A stretch of DNA of 64,000 nucleotides from the NCBI GenBank assembly GCA_965247425.1, contig OZ252023.1, positions 1,860,001 through 1,924,000 of the forward strand, read 5' to 3'. This stretch comes from CAZOZZ01 sp965247425. Its GTDB lineage: Bacteria; Acidobacteriota; Terriglobia; 20CM-2-55-15. Below are positions 54,827 to 63,786 of this stretch, piece by piece. The notes under the pieces were generated by a model, which worked only from the letters and a program-made list of their open reading frames with translations, was not told the DNA's origin and ran no database searches. The translations under genes and the position numbers were made by a program. Every line of letters starts with the position of its first letter. The stretch's first letter is position 1.

Positions 54827-56564
54827 CCCGGATGGATCACCAATCGGAGAATCGATCGGTGTTCGGATACGAGAAGCGATTTGCGGCGAGACTTGGAGCT
54901 GAGAGTGAGCGAGCCGTGGACATTGGCGGATTTTGAGCCTGTGACACGGCGACATTTGGCGGGAGATCGGCATGAATGGGCGAGTGCAGGCAGGCCTCGC
55001 CGGGAGGCAGATGAGAGGCGCTGTTTTTCGGATCTGAAGGTTCGGTGTCGTCAGCAACGAAGCGGAATTGATTGCAGGTTTCTCACTATGAGAGCAAAGA
55101 CGTCGGCATAGGGATAGGCCTCCGACATCGAGATCCAGACGTTGCGGACCGTGAGGCGGATACGCGCACCGATCTTAAGAAGCTTCAGACGGATGGTTCC
55201 GCATTGGGCATGGGCCATCGCGGTATCTTTGAGACCGAGACGACGCAACGCCTGCATAAGCATGTAGGCGGCTGAGGACAGATACAGTCGGAGCTGATTG
55301 GCGCGCATGGTTCCCGCACTGGTGCGGTCGGCAAATAGATCCAGTTGCTGTTCTTTGATCCGGTTCTCCATGTCGCCGCGTGCGCAATAGAAATCTTCGT
55401 AGAGCGCTTGGGCTCCGAGTCGTTCCGGTGGCAGTGAGGTCACCACGAATCGGGGATTGGCGCCCTTGGCCAGGAACTCGGCTTTGCCAACAACGCGACG
55501 AGTGCGGCTCCAGCTCTTTCGAGTCCGGTACAGGAAATCCTTAAACACTCGTGCCGATTTCCCAGTGGTCTGAAACTCCGCTTCAGCCTGAATCATCTGG
55601 TCAGCGATCTCTCGCTTGAGGCGGTCGTTCTTGGCCAACCCCATCACATAATCGACCTGGTGGGTTTCACACCAGTCCAGTAATGCATCCCGGCAGAATC
55701 CGGAATCGGCCCGAATGATGATCGACACGTCCGGCCAGCTCTGACGGATCTGGCCGACGATACGTTCCAATTCATCGACTGATCCTGCCGCCCCATCGAT
55801 ATTGGACGGGCGCAGCCGAGCGCACAACAGATGCTCTCCACAGAAGATGTACAAGGGCAGATAGCAGTAGTTGCGGTAGTAGCCGTGAAAGAACCGGCCT
55901 TCCTGTTGACCATGGATCGGATCATCGGTCGCGTCCAGATCCAGAACGATCTCTTCGGGCGCCGTGTTGTCATGGGCTGCCACAAACGCATCGACCATCC
56001 AACGATCGATCTTGTCCCCATCCATAGCGATCTTCTTGTACCGCTCCTGGTCGCCGACTTCGGCGCCGGTCAACTCCAATCGGTTTAGCGTGCTCTTGCC
56101 CGCCAACGCCTTTCCCCAGTCGCCGGCCTGTCGTCGATTCGTTCCCAGCGGATCCGCTTTGTCCACCGCCAACGCAAGCATCGGGTCGGTCCGTAACTGA
56201 TCGTGATCGTTCAGGTCTTCATATCCCAGGCACAGCCCGTAGACCCGCTGTCCCAACAGCTCCTTCACGGTGTGTTCGATCAACCGTTGGTCGCGATGAT
56301 CGCTAAAACACCCCGCCAATCCATCGATCAAACCGGTCCGCTTTTCGACTTCACGCAGCAGCAGAACTCCAGCGTCAGACGTGATCTTGCCGCCGTCGAA
56401 ACGCGCCTTCATTTTTCGTTGAAGAAGTCCGTGAAATTCGAACGTGGTTTGTTTACACTCTGTACTCATAAGGGCCGCCTCCGTTTGGTTTCTGAACCGT
56501 TCTCGACAAACGATTTATGCCAAACAGGGCGGCCTTTTCTGGTCCTTTCGGTGATTTATGCGGG
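54827..56564 (-). mobile_element. IS1380-family insertion sequence, copy A (1,738 bp)
   Basis: Ends CCCGGATGGATCACC and GGTGATTTATGCGGG are imperfect inverted repeats. Flanked by CTAG on the left and TTAG on the right, where copy B starts four bases later. Encodes one transposase. Confidence 0.92.
55051..56469 (-). CDS. IS1380-family transposase, copy A
   Basis: A 472-residue DDE transposase with IS1380 features: N-terminal FDGGKITSDAGVLLLREVE, the first Asp region EEIVLDLDATDDPIHGQQEG, SIIIRADSGFCRDALLDWCE (second Asp) and C-terminal YCARGDMENRIKEQQLDLFADRTS (Glu). Full length. Differs from copy B at two residues (DGD versus DGN, HQV versus HQI). Confidence 0.95.
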   Translation of the reverse strand: MSTECKQTTFEFHGLLQRKMKARFDGGKITSDAGVLLLREVEKRTGLIDGLAGCFSDHRDQRLIEHTVKELLGQRVYGLCLGYEDLNDHDQLRTDPMLALAVDKADPLGTNRRQAGDWGKALAGKSTLNRLELTGAEVGDQERYKKIAMDGDKIDRWMVDAFVAAHDNTAPEEIVLDLDATDDPIHGQQEGRFFHGYYRNYCYLPLYIFCGEHLLCARLRPSNIDGAAGSVDELERIVGQIRQSWPDVSIIIRADSGFCRDALLDWCETHQVDYVMGLAKNDRLKREIADQMIQAEAEFQTTGKSARVFKDFLYRTRKSWSRTRRVVGKAEFLAKGANPRFVVTSLPPERLGAQALYEDFYCARGDMENRIKEQQLDLFADRTSAGTMRANQLRLYLSSAAYMLMQALRRLGLKDTAMAHAQCGTIRLKLLKIGARIRLTVRNVWISMSEAYPYADVFALIVRNLQSIPLRC

Positions 56565-56568
56565 TTAG

Positions 56569-58306
56569 CCCGGATGGATCACCAATCGGAGAATCGATCG
56601 GTGTTCGGATACGAGAAGCGATTTGCGGCGAGACTTGGAGCTGAGAGTGAGCGAGCCGTGGACATTGGCGGATTTTGAGCCTGTGACACGGCGACATTTG
56701 GCGGGAGATCGGCATGAATGGGCGAGTGCAGGCAGGCCTCGCCGGGAGGCAGATGAGAGGCGCTGTTTTTCGGATCTGAAGGTTCGGTGTCGTCAGCAAC
56801 GAAGCGGAATTGATTGCAGGTTTCTCACTATGAGAGCAAAGACGTCGGCATAGGGATAGGCCTCCGACATCGAGATCCAGACGTTGCGGACCGTGAGGCG
56901 GATACGCGCACCGATCTTAAGAAGCTTCAGACGGATGGTTCCGCATTGGGCATGGGCCATCGCGGTATCTTTGAGACCGAGACGACGCAACGCCTGCATA
57001 AGCATGTAGGCGGCTGAGGACAGATACAGTCGGAGCTGATTGGCGCGCATGGTTCCCGCACTGGTGCGGTCGGCAAATAGATCCAGTTGCTGTTCTTTGA
57101 TCCGGTTCTCCATGTCGCCGCGTGCGCAATAGAAATCTTCGTAGAGCGCTTGGGCTCCGAGTCGTTCCGGTGGCAGTGAGGTCACCACGAATCGGGGATT
57201 GGCGCCCTTGGCCAGGAACTCGGCTTTGCCAACAACGCGACGAGTGCGGCTCCAGCTCTTTCGAGTCCGGTACAGGAAATCCTTAAACACTCGTGCCGAT
57301 TTCCCAGTGGTCTGAAACTCCGCTTCAGCCTGAATCATCTGGTCAGCGATCTCTCGCTTGAGGCGGTCGTTCTTGGCCAACCCCATCACATAATCGATCT
57401 GGTGGGTTTCACACCAGTCCAGTAATGCATCCCGGCAGAATCCGGAATCGGCCCGAATGATGATCGACACGTCCGGCCAGCTCTGACGGATCTGGCCGAC
57501 GATACGTTCCAATTCATCGACTGATCCTGCCGCCCCATCGATATTGGACGGGCGCAGCCGAGCGCACAACAGATGCTCTCCACAGAAGATGTACAAGGGC
57601 AGATAGCAGTAGTTGCGGTAGTAGCCGTGAAAGAACCGGCCTTCCTGTTGACCATGGATCGGATCATCGGTCGCGTCCAGATCCAGAACGATCTCTTCGG
57701 GCGCCGTGTTGTCATGGGCTGCCACAAACGCATCGACCATCCAACGATCGATCTTGTTCCCATCCATAGCGATCTTCTTGTACCGCTCCTGGTCGCCGAC
57801 TTCGGCGCCGGTCAACTCCAATCGGTTTAGCGTGCTCTTGCCCGCCAACGCCTTTCCCCAGTCGCCGGCCTGTCGTCGATTCGTTCCCAGCGGATCCGCT
57901 TTGTCCACCGCCAACGCAAGCATCGGGTCGGTCCGTAACTGATCGTGATCGTTCAGGTCTTCATATCCCAGGCACAGCCCGTAGACCCGCTGTCCCAACA
58001 GCTCCTTCACGGTGTGTTCGATCAACCGTTGGTCGCGATGATCGCTAAAACACCCCGCCAATCCATCGATCAAACCGGTCCGCTTTTCGACTTCACGCAG
58101 CAGCAGAACTCCAGCGTCAGACGTGATCTTGCCGCCGTCGAAACGCGCCTTCATTTTTCGTTGAAGAAGTCCGTGAAATTCGAACGTGGTTTGTTTACAC
58201 TCTGTACTCATAAGGGCCGCCTCCGTTTGGTTTCTGAACCGTTCTCGACAAACGATTTATGCCAAACAGGGCGGCCTTTTCTGGTCCTTTCGGTGATTTA
58301 TGCGGG
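56569..58306 (-). mobile_element. IS1380-family insertion sequence, copy B (1,738 bp), tandem with copy A
   Basis: Same ends and orientation as copy A, separated from it by only TTAG. Flanked on the right by CTAG and then a truncated VOC gene. The outer flanks of the tandem pair are both CTAG. Confidence 0.92.
56793..58211 (-). CDS. IS1380-family transposase, copy B
   Basis: A 472-residue protein with the same motifs as copy A and two substitutions (DGN, HQI). Full length and apparently functional. Confidence 0.95.
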   Translation of the reverse strand: MSTECKQTTFEFHGLLQRKMKARFDGGKITSDAGVLLLREVEKRTGLIDGLAGCFSDHRDQRLIEHTVKELLGQRVYGLCLGYEDLNDHDQLRTDPMLALAVDKADPLGTNRRQAGDWGKALAGKSTLNRLELTGAEVGDQERYKKIAMDGNKIDRWMVDAFVAAHDNTAPEEIVLDLDATDDPIHGQQEGRFFHGYYRNYCYLPLYIFCGEHLLCARLRPSNIDGAAGSVDELERIVGQIRQSWPDVSIIIRADSGFCRDALLDWCETHQIDYVMGLAKNDRLKREIADQMIQAEAEFQTTGKSARVFKDFLYRTRKSWSRTRRVVGKAEFLAKGANPRFVVTSLPPERLGAQALYEDFYCARGDMENRIKEQQLDLFADRTSAGTMRANQLRLYLSSAAYMLMQALRRLGLKDTAMAHAQCGTIRLKLLKIGARIRLTVRNVWISMSEAYPYADVFALIVRNLQSIPLRC

Positions 58307-58931
58307 CTAGGTTTACGCCTCGCGCATGGCAGACTCCCGCCGCCGGGTTTCCATCAACGCCGAGCATGTTGTAGTCGGCGTAGCTCCCGCTTGCGTCCTC
58401 CATCTCGACGTCCTGCGTAGACCATCCAACGACCTTTTGGTAGAAGTCACGGGTTGTCGAAGCGTTTGCGACCGTCAGGTCGAGCCAAGAGATGCAACCG
58501 ATGCTCGCCGCCAGGTCGCGGGACGCGGCGCCCTCCCGTGGGGGGACCTCGTCCTCAGAAACCACTGGGATAATCCGGAAAGCTGCCCCATTGGGGTCGA
58601 GGAGCACCGCCCACTGGCTCGTTCCATCGTCGCCCCTGGCATGCACAACCTCGCTCCCGCCCAGCTCGACGAGCGCACGTGCCACACTTCGTGCGACGTC
58701 GGCGACCTGAATGTGCGGCATCCATTGGAGCGGAAGGTCGGCATACTCCGCGCTGCGCGCTCCCAAGCCGATGACTGGCATGCCACGGTTGTTCATGAGA
58801 TCCTCGCGCCAAAGCGGATTCTCGCCGGTGCTGAGTACACGTGCGTAGAAGCGCACGACACGCTCGTGTTGGGGAACGGCGATGTCTGCGCTCAGGATTC
58901 CGCCGACACGTGGGACAAATGGGCCAATCAT
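58307..58931 (-). pseudogene. VOC (glyoxalase/bleomycin-resistance-type) protein, 3'-truncated by IS1380
   Basis: ATG 58931 starts MIGPFVPRVGGILSADIAVPQHERVVRFYA, the first VOC half-domain (WMPHIQVADVARSVARALVELGG, LLDPNGAAFRII). A second begins at ISWLDLTVANASTTRDFYQKVVGW and stops at GVCHARGVNL where the IS starts. About 45-50 residues of the second beta-alpha-beta-beta-beta unit are missing; the frame now reads about 16 residues into the IS end. The family uses a metal centre in a paired barrel, so truncation probably inactivates it. A GTTAGGC/GCCTAAC sequence lies near its 5' side (59026-59032). Confidence 0.85.
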
Positions 58932-59160
58932 GGTTAGCGTCCTCGTTACATCAATTTGCTTGGCGTCGAAGGTCGTTTTGCCAGCTATCCAGCTTCAATG
59001 GGCTCGCGTTCGCGGCAATCCGGAGGCGGCCTAACTCCTAATTAGACGGAACTTCGTAGCAACACCTACCACGCGATTCCGCTGCCTAGCAGCGCCCTCC
59101 CAGTTGAGGGTAATCCCATGGAGAGCGGTGCTTTCATCAACAGATCAGTCTGAGCGTTAT

Positions 59161-59790
59161 GCTGACCGACCCGACCATCTAACCCCACGCCCCGCCTGCG
59201 CGGCACATGCAACGGAACAGCCTGCCACTCGTGATTCCAGCTCCAGCGGCCCATTCGTCAATTGTTTGCTTCACCCAGTCTGGAACCGGAACGGTACGAA
59301 TGTGGCCACCCTTCCCCACAAGGTCCACGATCGCCCAATGGTCTTCACGGCGTTGAAGATGATCGAACGTCAGGTCGGCAAGCTCACGTCTCCGCAGCCC
59401 ACATCCCAGCAGTACCGCCAAGAGGGCACGGTCACGTTTCCCTTTCAGAGTTTGGGCGTCTGGAAGCTGTAAGAGGTTCCGAGCTTGCGTTTCAGTCAGC
59501 CAATTTCCAAGCCGTACTCCCCGCTTCTTCGAACCTTTGACGCGGCGAATTCCTGCTGCAAGTTCCGCTCAGCAATCCTGAATCAGCTGCTTCGTAAGCA
59601 AGTCTGCGCACAGCGGCAAGTCGCACGTTGATGGTTCCCGGGGCCAAACCTCGATCTTCGAGATAGATCCGGAAACGAGTGACGACTTTCTTGTTGAATG
59701 CGAGGCGTGGTTCGGAGCAGTACCAGTTGATGAACTCGTCAATCGCGGTCGAGGCCTACTTGACTACGACGGTTGCCCACCAAGAAATGT
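59161..59790 (-). pseudogene. Tyrosine recombinase/integrase remnant
   Basis: The N-terminal core-binding part reads AIDEFINWYCSEPRLAFNKK and TINVRLAAVRRLAYEAADSG. Then the frame shifts near 59575 to LAAGIRRVKGSKKRGVRLGN, WLTETQARNLLQLPDAQTLK and the catalytic start LLGCGLRRRELADLTF (Arg I). It ends GRLFRCMCRAGGAWG at a TAG, before the HxxR and Tyr motifs. So it lacks both termini of the active site. It resembles site-specific integrases common in Acidobacteriota rather than a clear IntI; I see no IntI-specific insert. It may mark an old integrated element. Confidence 0.75.
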
Positions 59791-60115
59791 GCCCGGATGA
59801 TTCCACGCATCGGCCCGACTAGTGTCAGATGGAAGAGTACAAAGTAACAGGTCCAGGTGACTGACTGATTGCCACCAACCTCTGTCTTTCGTGGTATTTA
59901 CCTAACTTCTAACGATTCGCCTTCGACAGACGCGGAAACAAGACCTCCGGAACCAAAGTCGGCCACTTCTGCACTTCGGGGCGACCTGAAAAGAAGCTTG
60001 GACAGGCGGGCTTTGGAATGCTATACGGAACTAGCCAATACTTAGTGAGGCGGACATTTAGCTCAGCCGACGAGCCGTATATGTAGCGTCGGAGGGCCGG
60101 GCACGGGAAACAGAC
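59791..60115. other. Intergenic, no gene recognised
   Basis: Region between the integrase remnant and the serine hydrolase gene. Contains AT-richer sequence near 59885-59905 that may hold the hydrolase promoter. No clear motif. Confidence 0.5.
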
Positions 60116-61246
60116 ATGACGTGTAAGTACATCCTAGTTGTCGCGGTCGCACTATTGCTCGCGCCCATCTCCGTTGTAGCGCAGTCCGATCGAACGGACG
60201 ACTTCATCCGGACCGAGATGGAGCGCCAGAACATCCCGGGCCTCTCGCTCGCTGTGATACGGAACGGCGAGATCATCAAGGCGTGCGGCTACGGCCTCGC
60301 GAACATCGAGGAGCAGATCCCGGCGACGCCGAGCACCGTATACAAGATCGCCTCGGTCAGCAAGCAGTTCATCGCCTCTGGCATCATGCGGCTCGCCCAG
60401 GACGGCCGGATTGCCCTGGATGATTCGATCCGCGAGCACCTCGACGATGAGCCGGAGAGCTGGAACGGCATCACGATCCGGCATCTCGCGACCCACACGT
60501 CGGGCCTAGTTCCCGAGGCTCCCGGCTTCGATCCGTTCGAGGTCCAGACCGATGCTGAAGTCATCGAAACGGCGTACCGTCTGCCCCTGCGTTTCGCGGC
60601 GGGCGAAAAGTGGGAGTATTCGAATCTAGGTTACTTCGTGCTAGCTGAGGTGATCAGCAGAGTCGCGCGCAGGCCATGGACGGAATACCTGAGGGACACG
60701 ATTTTCGAACCGCTTGGCATGACCGCGACGCACGCGACGAACACAACGGCTGCTGTCGTGGATCGCGCGCGCGGATACGTCGACAATAACGAGCGTCGGA
60801 GAGCCCCGGAGTGGCCAGCCTTGCGACCGAGCGGCGCGTTTCTGTCGACAGTGTTGGATCTCGCGAAATGGGATGCCGCCCTCTATACGGACCGGATCCT
60901 CAGCGACGCGACGCGACGATCCATGTGGACTCCAGTTACCCTCAACGACGGAAGTACCGAACCGTACGGGTTTGGATGGATGTTCGCCGAGCCCGAGGAT
61001 CGCAAGCTTGTGTACCACACGGGAGGAATGCCTGGAACCCGCGCTGCGTTCGCACGATTTGTGGATGAAGAGCTGACGATAATCATTCTCATGAACTTGA
61101 ATGACGTTGACATTGGCACAATTATGTTCGGCGTAGCGAGGCTGTATCCTCCGGTCACGCCTGAGACAAATGCACGGACCTGGGAGAGCGCGCCGACTGC
61201 CCCACTCGAGGATCGTCCAAGTGCCCAAACACGGCGCTGCACCTGA
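60116..61246 (+). CDS. Secreted serine hydrolase, beta-lactamase/penicillin-binding-protein-like (class C fold)
   Basis: A 376-residue protein with signal peptide MTCKYILVVAVALLLAPISVVAQ. Catalytic triad motifs of the beta-lactamase-related serine hydrolases are complete: S80-V-S-K83 (KIASVSKQF), Y168-S-N170 (EYSNLGYF) and H301-T-G (VYHTGGMPG). ATLATHTSGLVPE-like ATHTSG at about 126-130 is also typical. Such proteins are usually esterases or D-aminopeptidases rather than true beta-lactamases. Intact and probably monocistronic, although lying between degraded genes and mobile elements. Confidence 0.92.
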   Translation: MTCKYILVVAVALLLAPISVVAQSDRTDDFIRTEMERQNIPGLSLAVIRNGEIIKACGYGLANIEEQIPATPSTVYKIASVSKQFIASGIMRLAQDGRIALDDSIREHLDDEPESWNGITIRHLATHTSGLVPEAPGFDPFEVQTDAEVIETAYRLPLRFAAGEKWEYSNLGYFVLAEVISRVARRPWTEYLRDTIFEPLGMTATHATNTTAAVVDRARGYVDNNERRRAPEWPALRPSGAFLSTVLDLAKWDAALYTDRILSDATRRSMWTPVTLNDGSTEPYGFGWMFAEPEDRKLVYHTGGMPGTRAAFARFVDEELTIIILMNLNDVDIGTIMFGVARLYPPVTPETNARTWESAPTAPLEDRPSAQTRRCT

Positions 61247-61454
61247 CGGTGGCCTTTAGGCGCCCGCAAGTGAGCGCCAAGGCGTTAGCTAGGCTTCCCC
61301 GTTGACTCCCCGATTCGCAAGACTGTTTCAATCCACTCGGCTGGATGGTCGCCGACTCGTACATGTGGATTCAAGGACTCGATCCACAGATGCGGATGTC
61401 GAACAGTGCCCTGAATGACCTCGAAATCCGCACCCTATCCGCACCCAACAGCAA

Positions 61455-61476
61455 AGCCCGGGATCGCTCCCGGGCT
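61455..61476 (-). terminator. Hairpin downstream of tRNA-Asp
   Basis: AGCCCGGGA and TCCCGGGCT are perfect 9-bp arms with a 4-base loop, beginning 17 bases after the tRNA 3' end on the minus strand, followed by TTTGCTGTT. It probably terminates the tRNA transcript. Confidence 0.75.
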
Positions 61477-61493
61477 AACTTGCTGCTTCTAAA

Positions 61494-61567
61494 CGGGGCC
61501 GACGAGATTCGAACTCGCGACCTCCGGCGTGACAGGCCGGCGTTCTAACCAGCTGAACTACGACCCC
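61494..61567 (-). tRNA. tRNA-Asp (anticodon GTC)
   Basis: Minus strand: acceptor GGGGTCG pairs with CGGCCCC; D arm GTTCAGCTGGTTAGAAC; anticodon loop CTGTCAC in stem GCCGG/CCGGC; T arm GTTCGAATC. Discriminator G; CCA is not encoded. Fold is complete. Confidence 0.97.
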
Positions 61568-61711
61568 GTAAGACAGTTCAAGATGATAACCGGTCGGGTT
61601 GGGTTGTTTCAATAGGGTTTGAACGAAGCCGCTGTCGCGGCGGACGCTACGCGTGGGCTGAGCGAACGGTGCTAAGCAAACTGTAGAGTGTGGGCTTCAA
61701 AGGAGGCCTAC

Positions 61712-62608
61712 ATGACGGACCTGCGTAAACGGATGCTGGAGGAACTCCAGCGTCGTAATTTCTCTCCGATCACCATCCGAAGTTACCTGCGAGTCGTTGA
61801 AGACTTCGCGGGCTATTTTGGCACGCGCCCCGATCGTCTCAGTCAGGAAGACCTGCGGCAGTATCACCTACATCTGATCCGGGAGCGAAAGCTCGCGGCC
61901 AAGACTGTCGGCTTGTACATTGCCGCCTTGCGGTTCTTTTTTGTAAAGACGCTGCGGCGTCCATACCTGAAGCTGGATCTCCCATATCCCAGAACCCCGA
62001 AACGATTGCCGACGGTTTTGAGCCAGGACGAGGTCGCACGACTGATCGACTCGGCAAAGAATTTGCTGGATTACGCGATGCTCATGACCTTGTACGCCAC
62101 CGGGATGCGCCGAGCCGAGTTGATCCGGTTGAAGGCCGAGGATGTTGATAGCGAGCGCATGATCATCCACATCCGTCAGGGCAAGGGTCATCGTGATCGC
62201 GACGTGCCATTGACACCAAAGCTCTTGCAGACGCTACGAGAATACTGGTGTTGGATGAAGCCCAAGACCTATTTGTTTCCGGGCATGGTGAACAACTGGC
62301 GCGCCGACAAACCCCTCACCCCCAAGTGCGTGTGGTCCGCCGTACACGATGCGGCGAAACGTGCCGGAATCAAGAAACGCGTATCCCCGCACACGCTGCG
62401 TCACAGCTGGGCCACTCACCTACTTGAAAATGGCACCGATCTCCGCACCATTCAGATGTTAATGGGTCACGCGGACCTGCGAGCCACCAGCGTCTATCTG
62501 CACCTGTCTCGACGTCACCTGCAGGCGGTCACCAATCCGGTGGAGACCATGGCGGTTTCCAGCCTCGATGCGGTGAAGCGGTCCAAAAGAAGGAAGCAGA
62601 AACAATGA
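61712..62608 (+). CDS. Tyrosine recombinase of IS91-family element B
   Basis: A 298-residue recombinase. ATG 61712 follows AAGGAGG. Catalytic residues: ATGMRRAELIRL (Arg), GKGHRDRDV (Lys), HTLRHSWATHLLE (His/Arg), GHADLRATSVYLHLS (His, Tyr). Homologous to the protein at 25902-26792 but clearly diverged. Overlaps the transposase start by four bases. Confidence 0.92.
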   Translation: MTDLRKRMLEELQRRNFSPITIRSYLRVVEDFAGYFGTRPDRLSQEDLRQYHLHLIRERKLAAKTVGLYIAALRFFFVKTLRRPYLKLDLPYPRTPKRLPTVLSQDEVARLIDSAKNLLDYAMLMTLYATGMRRAELIRLKAEDVDSERMIIHIRQGKGHRDRDVPLTPKLLQTLREYWCWMKPKTYLFPGMVNNWRADKPLTPKCVWSAVHDAAKRAGIKKRVSPHTLRHSWATHLLENGTDLRTIQMLMGHADLRATSVYLHLSRRHLQAVTNPVETMAVSSLDAVKRSKRRKQKQ

Positions 62609-63786
62609 CCCGGCCCACCGTGGAGGTGGCCGACATCCTTCGCGCCGCGGGCAACGACTTTATCGACCGCCATCGAAAACGAATCCATTTCCAGCAGCTC
62701 AAGGTGATGCACGCCATCCAGCATTGCCGCACAGCGGCTCTCGGCGGTCATATCGATGCCTGCTCACGATGTGGTGGCGATCGGGTCCTCTCCTATAACT
62801 CATGCCGTAATCGCCATTGTCCCAAATGCCAGGCTCAGGCGCGTCAGCGTTGGATCGCGGCCAGAGAACGAGAGCTTCTGGCAACACGATACTTCCATGT
62901 CGTGTTCACCCTGCCGCACCAATTGCATTCGCTCGTCCGACAGAACCAGGTCGAGCTCTACAACCTGCTGTTCCGCACTGTGGCCGAGACTCTTCTGGAG
63001 GTCGCTCGAAATCCCAAACATCTTGGCGCGAGAATCGGCTTCTTCCTCATCCTGCACACGTGGGGTCAGAACGTGCTGTTTCATCCTCACATCCACTGCG
63101 TCATTCCCGCCGGAGGAATCGCACCGGGCCGTGCGCGTTGGATTCATCCGCGATACCCGTTCTTCCTACCTGTGAAGGTTCTGGGAAAACTATTCCGCGG
63201 CAAGTTCGTTGACGGATTGCAGAAGGCTTTTCGCAAGAAGAGCCTGACCTTCGCCGGACAGATCCAGCACCTTTCCGAACCGAAGCACTTTGCGGCTTTC
63301 TTGCGACCGTTATTCCGCCAAGATTGGGTCGTCTATGCGAAGCCGGCATTCGGCGGCCCCGAACAGGTTCTTCGATACCTCGGACGCTACACACACCGCG
63401 TCGCCATCTCCAATCATCGATTGCTTTCCTTCGACGGCAGCCATGTCACATTCCGTTGGCGGGATTACTCTCGCGGTAACAAAGCAAGGACGATGACGGT
63501 TTCCGCCGCCGAGTTCATCCGCCGATTCCTGCTCCACGTACTGCCGAAAGGCTTTGTCCGCATCCGGCACTTCGGTTTCATGGCGAACTCCCAACGATCC
63601 GTATCCATGGAACTTTGTCATCGGTTATTGGGAATGGCGCCGGTCCCTCCTCCTGAGGAAGTCCCGTCAACCAGCTCCGCCTGGCTGTGTCCAATCTGTC
63701 ATGCCCCGATGACCGTTATCGAGAGGCTCACTGCGACCGAACTCGCATGGAGATTCGCTTCGAAATGCTTTTTAGACACGTCGTAA
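62605..63786 (+). CDS. IS91-family HUH (Y2) transposase, element B
   Basis: A 393-residue transposase starting MTRPTVEVADILRAAGNDFI. Zinc-binding CSRCGGDR and CRNRHCPKCQ, HUH motif HPHIHCVIPAGG and tyrosine region VLRYLGRYTHRVAISNHR are all present. C-terminal cysteines (LCPICHAPM) may bind zinc. Diverged homologue of 26789-27955. Confidence 0.93.
   Translation: MTRPTVEVADILRAAGNDFIDRHRKRIHFQQLKVMHAIQHCRTAALGGHIDACSRCGGDRVLSYNSCRNRHCPKCQAQARQRWIAARERELLATRYFHVVFTLPHQLHSLVRQNQVELYNLLFRTVAETLLEVARNPKHLGARIGFFLILHTWGQNVLFHPHIHCVIPAGGIAPGRARWIHPRYPFFLPVKVLGKLFRGKFVDGLQKAFRKKSLTFAGQIQHLSEPKHFAAFLRPLFRQDWVVYAKPAFGGPEQVLRYLGRYTHRVAISNHRLLSFDGSHVTFRWRDYSRGNKARTMTVSAAEFIRRFLLHVLPKGFVRIRHFGFMANSQRSVSMELCHRLLGMAPVPPPEEVPSTSSAWLCPICHAPMTVIERLTATELAWRFASKCFLDTS

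Noticed and set aside
59026..59046. attC at GCCTAACTCCTAATTAGAC near the VOC gene
   Set aside because: The two core-like heptamers are only a few bases apart, with no room for arms. It may be a junction of two degraded sites, which cannot be shown here.
59161..59790. Class-type integron integrase (IntI) for the cassette cluster
   Set aside because: The remnant lacks the IntI-specific insert and the C-terminal catalytic motifs, and is about 10 kb from the cassettes. It is better described as a generic tyrosine integrase remnant.
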